This document shows, in pieces, positions 57,722 through 64,000 of a DNA stretch of 64,000 nucleotides. The DNA is taken from contig JADJUJ010000017.1 in assembly GCA_016710765.1 (NCBI GenBank), forward strand, positions 1 to 64,000, read 5' to 3'. Positions within the stretch are counted from its first letter, which is position 1; every line of letters begins with the position of its first letter. Made by a program: the position numbers and the translations under genes. Below the pieces are notes generated by a model. It had not been told where the DNA came from, did not search any database, and was given only the letters and a program-made list of their open reading frames with translations. The stretch comes from Lewinellaceae bacterium (GTDB lineage Bacteria > Bacteroidota > Bacteroidia > Chitinophagales > Saprospiraceae).

Positions 57722-58162
57722 TTAGCCGCGAAGCGGAAACAACTGCGCGCCTGGAATCAAATAGCCTTGTGGCTGACTTGCCGGAACAGGTTTAACCACC
57801 TCCTCGTTTTTCTCTTTGATGATTTCACGACGATGACCCCAGGAAGTTCCTTCCTGAAAGAAGGCAATAATAGCCCAGATCAGCAGCGAGGTAGGCAACA
57901 GTACACTCAATACCAGCCCTCGTACTTCAGATGCCATGTGCATGAAGTAAAAGATAATGAAATAGGCCTTGTACAGCGAAAAGCCAACCATAAGCAGCAT
58001 GTACAGGTAGTGGCCAAAGCCATGGCTAAATTTAATGCTGTGTACGATATGCCCTTTGGCAAACCAGGCTATTGTTACTTCTATCAGGGTAATAAAGCCC
58101 AACAGCATCAAGCCCCGGAATACCAGTGCTTTTTGTTCTTCGTATGTTTGATGTCCAGCCAT
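57722..58162 (-). CDS. Cytochrome c oxidase subunit IV-type protein
   Basis: 146 aa with three helices: GLMLLGFITLIEVTIAWFAK, YMLLMVGFSLYKAYFIIFYF-MHMASEV, LVLSVLLPTSLLIWAIIAFF. The second holds the MHM signature of the COX4_pro family. A proline-rich tail follows. Accessory, non-catalytic subunit of the inner-membrane oxidase. 48 bp after the long subunit III gene. Intact frame. Confidence 0.8.
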   Translation of the reverse strand: MAGHQTYEEQKALVFRGLMLLGFITLIEVTIAWFAKGHIVHSIKFSHGFGHYLYMLLMVGFSLYKAYFIIFYFMHMASEVRGLVLSVLLPTSLLIWAIIAFFQEGTSWGHRREIIKEKNEEVVKPVPASQPQGYLIPGAQLFPLRG

Positions 58163-58210
58163 CGATATAGAAATTTGAATCTTTTAAGTCTTAGGATTTA
58201 AAATCAGGGT

Positions 58211-59143
58211 TTACAGCAGGTAGAATACCAGGAACACGAAAACCCAAACAAGGTCTACAAAGTGCCAGTACAAACCTATTTTTTCTACCATTTCATAGCC
58301 ATTTTGGCGTGCGGCATAAACACCACTCGCTGCATTGATGGCAATGATGGAGAGGAATAAAACGCCGGAGAAAACGTGGAAACCGTGGAAACCTGTAATG
58401 AAAAAGAACAGTGCGCCAAAAGCACGAGGGCCCGCCGGGGCTTCTGTAATCTGGCCTGCATAGGCACCGGAAGTGTACTTGATCTTGGTACCTTCCAAAT
58501 TGGCCATCTTTTCGCCTGGCTTGTTCATATCATGAAATGCAATTCCACTGGGAGTACCATCGTGCATATGAAGGAGGTAACTGTCGTCCTTTTCGAAGCC
58601 AAGCAACTGACCTTCTGCATTCTTAGCCTCTGAACCATCAGGATTTAGGTAAACCCCATCGGCAATATGGCGGCCAAAAGGATCCTGGCTAAGGGATACG
58701 TTCTCATGAACAATCAAAGTTGTCCATTCGTAAGCCTGACAGCCAAGGAAGGAGGCGCCACCGAGAATGGTGAGGAACATCCAAAATACAACACCATTCT
58801 TGTTTTCCCGGGCACCTTCCTGTACCGCACGCACCATGGTTACCGAACTGAAGATCAGCACGAAGGTCATGATGGTTACAAAAATCAGGGGATAGTGACC
58901 AGAAAGGAAGGGAAGGGAGGCAAAGACGAAATCGGCCTCAGGCCATGTGGGCATACTAAAGCGCAATGCGCCATAGGCAATAAGGAATCCGGCAAAGGTA
59001 AATGCATCGGAAACCAGGAAATACCACATCATCAATTTGCCATAGCTAGCCTTAAACGGCACGTGGGATCCACCATCCCATTGGTCGACGTCATGGCCAT
59101 TGTCATGCTTATCATGTGCGTGTGCTACGGATGTTTCTGCCAT
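58211..59143 (-). CDS. Cytochrome c oxidase subunit III, long form with periplasmic insertion
   Basis: 310 aa. COX3 helices: KLMMWYFLVSDAFTFAGFLI, HYPLIFVTIMTFVLIFSSVT, GVVFWMFLTILGGASFLGCQ, FGALFFFITGFHGFHVFSGV (GFHGxHV signature) and YWHFVDLVWVFVFLVFYLL. Between the third and fourth helices lies an insertion of about 95 residues containing HIADGVYLNPDGSEAKNAEG. Intact frame. Part of the minus-strand oxidase operon. Confidence 0.88.
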   Translation of the reverse strand: MAETSVAHAHDKHDNGHDVDQWDGGSHVPFKASYGKLMMWYFLVSDAFTFAGFLIAYGALRFSMPTWPEADFVFASLPFLSGHYPLIFVTIMTFVLIFSSVTMVRAVQEGARENKNGVVFWMFLTILGGASFLGCQAYEWTTLIVHENVSLSQDPFGRHIADGVYLNPDGSEAKNAEGQLLGFEKDDSYLLHMHDGTPSGIAFHDMNKPGEKMANLEGTKIKYTSGAYAGQITEAPAGPRAFGALFFFITGFHGFHVFSGVLFLSIIAINAASGVYAARQNGYEMVEKIGLYWHFVDLVWVFVFLVFYLL

Positions 59144-59197
59144 ACAACTAAAAAATTAATAGGATAATTATCGTCTGTTTTGTGCTATTATATGCAA

Positions 59198-59777
59198 TTA
59201 AAGGGCTTGCATCACAAAGAAAATGAGCAAGTAAACCCACAATAAATCTACAAAATGCCAGTACTGTACCACCAGCTCAAATCTTTGCCGCCGCCTTGCG
59301 GTTGGCTTAAATGGCAAATACCAGGCATGTACCATGGCTACCGTTAAAGCGCCAATTCCACCCAAAATATGAGCAGCGTGCAAACCGGAAATCACGTAAA
59401 TAAAGGAACTGGAGGGGTTAATGGTAAGGGTTGCACCCATAGCCGTCATTTCCGTCCAACCTACATACTGCAGAACCACAAAGGTCAAACCCAGTATAAC
59501 AGTGGCCAACAACAGGCTTTTATAGCGGGATTCCATCCCCTTTTTAAATGCCTGGTAAGAAAAATGAAGCGTTACACTGCTCAGCAGCAGGATGAGCGTA
59601 TTGTAAAAGAAAATATCAGGGAGTTTGAATTCGTACCAATTGCCGGCAGCCCTACGTACCACGTAGGCGCTGGTAAAAGAGCCAAACATCATTACAATAC
59701 TCCCTATGCCAATCCACAAGGCAAGCTTTGTGGGGATGGATTTTACTCTGATTGTAATCTGTTACTTCAGCACGCAT
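59198..59777 (-). CDS. Cytochrome c oxidase subunit III, short form
   Basis: About 193 aa. The conserved part starts LALWIGIGSIVMMFGSFTSA and has NPSSSFIYVISGLHAAHILG and FELVVQYWHFVDLLWVYLLI. The clear frame starts without ATG; one extra G near 59757 would link it to an ATG at 59777 (MRAEVTITIRVKS), which fits family N-termini. Two COX3-family proteins in tandem are usual in Bacteroidota cox operons. Confidence 0.85.
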
Positions 59778-59792
59778 GCGCTTGTGTTTATT

Positions 59793-60698
59793 TCAAAAAA
59801 GTTTATCTGCTAACAGAACCATCAAGGACAGTGGCAGATGAAAAAAGGAGGCGAACATTTGCCGGCGTGCTGCTTCGCGAGAGCACTCGCGATAAAGCCG
59901 CCAGGCAGTATAGGCGAAGTATAGGTTGATGATAACCAGCAAAACAGTGGCCACGAGACCAACCGTTCCAAGGGCCCAGGCCATTGCGGAATTGCCGATC
60001 AGTAACATACAAAATGCCAGCGATAACAAACCAACCATTGGTGTTTTAGCGCCATCAGCGGTAGGCAACATTTTGAACCCTGCCCGTTTGTAATCGTCAT
60101 CGGCCAACCAGGCTACAGCCCAGAAGTGTGGGAACTGCCAGAAAAACTGGATGGAAAACAACATTAAAGCAGTGGCCGATATGTAACCTTCAAAAACAAC
60201 TGGTCCGATGATCAGGGGCAATGCTCCCGGAATTGCGCCAATGACAACTGCCATTACCGAATTCTTTTTCATCGGGGTATAAATAAACGCGTAACTAATG
60301 AGCGATAAGGTTCCCAAAAAGCCCGCCAGCGGATGCAACACAGTAAGCAAGATGATGCCACCGAGGGCCATAATCCCAGCAATCAAAACAGCCTGAGATA
60401 TGCTCATTCTGCCCGCTGCTACCGGCCGGTTCATGGTGCGTGGCATCAACAAGTCGGTTTCACGCTCCAAAACCTGATTAAGCGCATTGGCTGAGCCGGT
60501 AACCAAAAAGCCGCCCAACCCTAACTCGAGCAAAATCAGCAAGTTAGACCCTGTTCCAGCAACGATTGCATAAGACATTACCGCGGGAAAGATGACCAAT
60601 AAGGTAAGCTTGAATTTCACCAACAGAACAAAATCTGTTAGCGCATTCGAAACGGATTGATCCCGCAGTACGCTTTCTTTAACCTGGTTGTGATTCAT
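59793..60698 (-). CDS. ctaB: Protoheme IX farnesyltransferase (heme O synthase)
   Basis: About 301 aa from the ATG at 60698 (MNHNQVKESVLRDQSV), preferred over the upstream ATG at 60740 because that lies in the subunit I region. Two prenyl-transferase motifs: NALNQVLERETDLLMPRTMN and ADDDYKRAGFKMLPTADG. Multi-pass membrane enzyme that farnesylates heme b to heme O, the precursor of heme a. Sits between subunits I and III in the operon. Intact frame. Confidence 0.93.
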   Translation of the reverse strand: MNHNQVKESVLRDQSVSNALTDFVLLVKFKLTLLVIFPAVMSYAIVAGTGSNLLILLELGLGGFLVTGSANALNQVLERETDLLMPRTMNRPVAAGRMSISQAVLIAGIMALGGIILLTVLHPLAGFLGTLSLISYAFIYTPMKKNSVMAVVIGAIPGALPLIIGPVVFEGYISATALMLFSIQFFWQFPHFWAVAWLADDDYKRAGFKMLPTADGAKTPMVGLLSLAFCMLLIGNSAMAWALGTVGLVATVLLVIINLYFAYTAWRLYRECSREAARRQMFASFFHLPLSLMVLLADKLF

Positions 60699-60742
60699 AT
60701 AAAATGCTCTTGTCGGTCTTTTAAGGGAATATAATGTCAATA

Positions 60743-62600
60743 TTAATGACCTTCACCGTGATCGTGTTCGTCCTTACCCAGCGGCACAATTTGAGGGATA
60801 AACTCCTCATCGCCCTTGCTGTAATCGTAAGCCCAACGCTGAACAGTTGGGATCTTACCCGGCCAGTTACCGTGACCAGGGTTGATGGGTGTCGTCCACT
60901 CCAGTGTTGTTGCGCCCCATGGGTTCTTTACGGTCATCTTCCGGCCAGCAAAAATGGAATAGAAGAAGTTGATGATGAACAGGATTTGCAGGAAGAACAC
61001 AAGAATAGCAGCCACCGTAATGAATTGGTTGAGGCCGACAAAGTGTTTGAAGGAATCAAAGTTGTCCAGGCTGTAGTAGCGGCGTGGAACACCTGCAATG
61101 CCAATATAGTGCATGGGCCAGAATACCATGTAGGCGCCAACAAGGGTGCCCCAGAAATGGATTTTACCCAGGGTTTCGTTCATGAAACGACCGAACATTT
61201 TCGGGAACCACTGGTAAATTCCGGCAAACATACCAAAGAACGCTGCCACACCCATTACAATGTGAAAGTGAGCAACCACAAAATAGGTATCGTGCATCTG
61301 GATATCAATGGCTGAGTTGCCAAGGTGAATACCCGTCAAACCACCCGAAATAAACATGGAAACAAATCCCAGGGCAAACAAACTGGCGGAGGTAAACCGG
61401 AAATTAGATCCGTATATCGTAGAAATCCAGTTGAACACTTTCACAGCAGAAGGTACTGCAATGATCAGTGTAAAGATCACGAAGAAGTTGCTGATGAAGG
61501 GGTTAACACCCGACATAAACATGTGGTGTGCCCAAACAATAAAGGACAGAAATGCAATGGCCAGAATAGAAAATACCATTGCGCGGTAGCCAAAGATCGG
61601 CTTGCGGGCGTGTACAGAAAGTACTTCTGAAACTATACCCATCGCAGGAAGGATAATAATGTATACCTCAGGGTGACCCAGAAACCAGAACAAGTGCTGG
61701 TACAAGATCGGGCTGCCACCAACGCGGTCCATGATTTGTCCACCGACTACCAGTTCGTTCAAATAGAAGGATGTGCCCATGCCACGGTCGAAAACCAGCA
61801 GCAAAACGCCAGACAACAATACCGGGAACGACAATACACCAATGATTGCTGTAATAAAGAAAGCCCAGATCGTGAGCGGCATGCGCCAAAGTCCCATGCC
61901 CTTTGTACGCATGTTCAACACCGTTGTAATATAGTTGATTCCACCCAGCAAGGCAGAGACAACGAACATTGCCATGGCTATGATCCACATGGTCATACCT
62001 GCCCCGGAGCCATCAGAGGCTGCCGGAACAGCACTGAGTGGCGGATAGGCGGTCCAGCCGCCTGAAAACGGACCTGTGCTCAAAAACAGCGACAGGAACA
62101 TCGTTACACCTGCCAGGAAAAAGAACCAGTAGGAAAATGCATTCAGCAGCGGAGAAGCCATATCACGGGCTCCAATCTGCAATGGAATAAGCAGGTTGGA
62201 GAAGGTACCACTCAATCCGGCTGTCAGTACAAAGAAGACCAGAATGGTACCGTGCATCGTTACCAGAGCATAGTAGAACTCAGGGTCGAGCTTACCTATA
62301 CCGGCAGCATCCACCATGATCCATTTCCCAAGGATTGGGCGGAGCCATCCCATGTCTGCTTCCGGGAAACCCAACTGCAAACGGAAAATGATCGACATTG
62401 CCGCACCCATAAAGGCCCAAAAAATACCTGTGATCAGGAACTGACGGGCAATTACTTTATGGTCAAGGGTGAAGATATAGGTCGTTAAAGTTTGACTTAT
62501 ACTTATCGTCATGATGATGCTCATGAAAATGATCATCATAACCCAATTCCTGGGTGAGTTTTTCTTCCAGCGTTTCTGCAACGTTGCTTACGTGAGCCAT
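60743..62600 (-). CDS. ctaD: Cytochrome c oxidase subunit I
   Basis: About 620 aa, heme-copper oxidase core. Signatures: WFLGHPEVYIIILPAMGIVS (CuB His-Tyr pair), WAHHMFMSGVNPFISNFF (His pair), HDTYFVVAHFHIVMGVAAFF (heme ligands). One change near 62495 links the conserved body (TLDHKVIARQFLITGIFWAF) to a His/Asp-rich N-terminus (MAHVSNVAETLEEKLTQELG ... HEHHHDDKY) starting at the ATG at 62600. This N-terminal His cluster resembles other Bacteroidota CtaD. Proton pump of the respiratory chain. Confidence 0.95.
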
Positions 62601-62656
62601 AGCAAAGCGTAATTTAAAATTTGTGAACCAGTTTGATGAGGGTCAAAGTGTTGTCA

Positions 62657-62684
62657 GTGCCGGGAAGTTTTTTTCCCGGGCATA
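62657..62684. other. Hairpin between subunits II and I
   Basis: Stem CCGGGAA/TTCCCGG around a T-run loop (minus strand AAAAAAA), in the 85-bp gap between the coxB stop and ctaD start. No T-tail follows in the operon direction, so it is more likely an mRNA structure than a full terminator. Confidence 0.5.
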
Positions 62685-62685
62685 T

Positions 62686-64000
62686 CTATTGGGATACTAT
62701 GGTAAATTCTGTACGGCGGTTTTTCATACGATTTTCCTCCGTATCATTTGCCGCCAATGGCTTGGTATCCCCATAACCAATGGCCCGCAAACGGCTTGAA
62801 CTGATGCCCCGTTCGGTGAGGTATTGCACCACAGCAGCAGCGCGCTGTTGGGAGAGGGCTTGATTGGCAGCAGCGTCGCCGGTATTATCGGTATGGCCAG
62901 CCACCTGAACCACCATCTTGGGATAGGTGTTCATGGCCGTAACCAGGTTATCGAGTTCGTAACGACTATCGGTGGCCAGTTTGGCCGAACCGGTTTCATA
63001 CATAACGTGCGCTAAGGGAAGGGTTTTGTCAGCAGCGGTGCTCGACTCTATCGCTTTGGTTACGTTATCACTGAATTCTTTTGCACGGAGCGGCACCTCG
63101 ATATCAAGGACTTTCCCTTTATTTGGGTCATCCTCACTACCGCGAACCTGATCGAGGTAAAAAGATGTTTGCGTCGCCAGCCATGCATCGTATTCTTCCT
63201 GAGATACTACTTTGAGTATACGGCGCATGGAATAGTGGCCTTTGCCACAAAGTTCAGCGCAGGCAAGCTCATATTCAAACTTTTCCCAGCGTTTTGGGCC
63301 ATTTGGGTCTGCCGGATCATACGGTTCGTTGTACTCAGGGTATTTGCGGAGTTCCTGGCGGTACTCGGCAGTAGTTTTGATTGGCGTGAACACAAAGTAG
63401 GTAGGCATACCGGGAACAGCATCCATCTTCACCCGGAACTGCGGGAGGTAAAAGTTGTGCAACACATCTTTGGCGGTAATCCGCACGCGCACCTTTTTAC
63501 CAACCGGCAGGTAAAACTCCTGTGAAATGATGGGATCATCCCAGTTCTTGCGGTCGGTAAAATCCTGACCAAGACTGTTACCAGCGGTGGTCAAACGGAA
63601 ATCACGGGCACCAAGTTTGCCATCCGGACCAGGATAGCGAATGATCCAGGCAAATTGTTGGCCGGTAGCCTCAATTTCCATGTAATCCTCATCGCTGCTC
63701 ATGATGTCGGCCATAACCGTATTCCAGGCATTCAGACCACGTACGACGAGGAAGGTCATTACAATGGCAGGAATTACCGTCCACCAGATTTCCAGGCGGT
63801 TGTCGTGTGCTAAAAATTTGGCTTTCCTGTTTTCCTGCCAACGGTACTTATAGGCAAAGAAAAACAGCGCAATGTGGGTAAGGAAGAAAACGATGCCGGT
63901 GATAATAGTTGTCACCAAAAACATGTTGTCCAAGGTATTACCGTGCGCAGAGGCCGCCGCGTGTGGCCCAAATCCCAGCATGTAATTTTTGTATTTCCAG
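62686..64000 (-). CDS. coxB: Cytochrome c oxidase subunit II fused to an OmpA-like domain (N-terminus beyond the window)
   Basis: The frame is open through the right edge (residues before the Met at 63981 read WKYKNY), so the start is outside. COX2 part: two helices (VTTIITGIVFFLTHIALFFF; WWTVIPAIVMTFLVVRGLNAW), QQFAWIIRYPG, VLHNFYLPQFRVKMDAVPGM and the CuA motif CAELCGKGHYSM. After a linker, the last ~115 residues form an OmpA C-terminal domain: SAKLATDSRYELDNL, VAGHTDNTGDAAANQALSQQ, LRAIGYGDTKPLAANDTEEN, NRRTEFTI, with the Asp and Arg used for peptidoglycan binding. The fusion is in one uninterrupted frame. The OmpA part would lie in the periplasm, as the COX2 topology requires. Confidence 0.93.
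   Translation of the reverse strand, partial: WKYKNYMLGFGPHAAASAHGNTLDNMFLVTTIITGIVFFLTHIALFFFAYKYRWQENRKAKFLAHDNRLEIWWTVIPAIVMTFLVVRGLNAWNTVMADIMSSDEDYMEIEATGQQFAWIIRYPGPDGKLGARDFRLTTAGNSLGQDFTDRKNWDDPIISQEFYLPVGKKVRVRITAKDVLHNFYLPQFRVKMDAVPGMPTYFVFTPIKTTAEYRQELRKYPEYNEPYDPADPNGPKRWEKFEYELACAELCGKGHYSMRRILKVVSQEEYDAWLATQTSFYLDQVRGSEDDPNKGKVLDIEVPLRAKEFSDNVTKAIESSTAADKTLPLAHVMYETGSAKLATDSRYELDNLVTAMNTYPKMVVQVAGHTDNTGDAAANQALSQQRAAAVVQYLTERGISSSRLRAIGYGDTKPLAANDTEENRMKNRRTEFTIVSQ

Overview
The window looks like a chromosomal piece of a Bacteroidota bacterium, most likely of the Saprospiria (Haliscomenobacter/Lewinella-like). This is inferred from family content and promoter style, not from a database match. 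Supporting signs are a type IX secretion C-terminal domain, DUF2911 and GWxTD proteins, LytTR regulators paired with LytS-type kinases, a mevalonate-type GHMP kinase, the Bacteroidota layout of the cytochrome oxidase operon, poor Shine-Dalgarno sequences, and several TAnnTTTG -7 boxes.

Layout. 1-1.6 kb: AT-rich minus-strand remnants. 1.9-5.5 kb: beta-propeller LytS-type kinase plus LytTR regulator. 5.5-7.7 kb: a cassette of small cysteine-rich proteins (two zinc ribbons, a CFI-box protein, a 57-residue GY-rich peptide) bracketed by a 39-bp direct repeat that copies the end of the LytTR gene. 7.7-11 kb: dispersed repeats and hairpin elements around a membrane TPR-LytTR regulator. 10.9-18.7 kb: VTT and START proteins, HPF, a GH13 glucosidase, a VOC protein and an Mla-like lipid transport operon. 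19-24 kb: clpC and a DISM-type histidine kinase. 24.1-27.3 kb: seven tandem units of about 440 bp packed with palindromes, two of which carry an inverted interior. 27.4-41.7 kb: secreted and envelope proteins, a DNA methyltransferase, MscS, CocE hydrolase, GWxTD and a peptide transporter. 41.8-55.4 kb: metabolism (glsA, E2-like acyltransferase, gcvP, GHMP kinase, ABC permease, glycosyltransferase, queA, pruA, coaD). 56.1-64 kb: the aa3-type cytochrome oxidase operon on the minus strand (subunit II fused to an OmpA domain, subunit I, heme O synthase, two subunit III proteins, subunit IV, Sco-like, DUF420), running off the right edge.

Quality caveat. More than twenty genes need one or more 1-nt frame changes to read through, often in homopolymers. 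They include genes that should be essential or highly conserved (clpC, gcvP, coaD, ctaD). The simplest reading is uncorrected indels in the assembly, so these are annotated as single genes and the apparent frameshift is stated for each. Only the remnants at 0-1.6 kb look like likely decay.

The best candidates for new biology are the invertible-looking tandem palindrome array (24.1-27.3 kb), the direct-repeat-bracketed zinc-ribbon/CFI-box cassette (5.5-7.7 kb), the CoxB-OmpA fusion, and the large hairpin elements.
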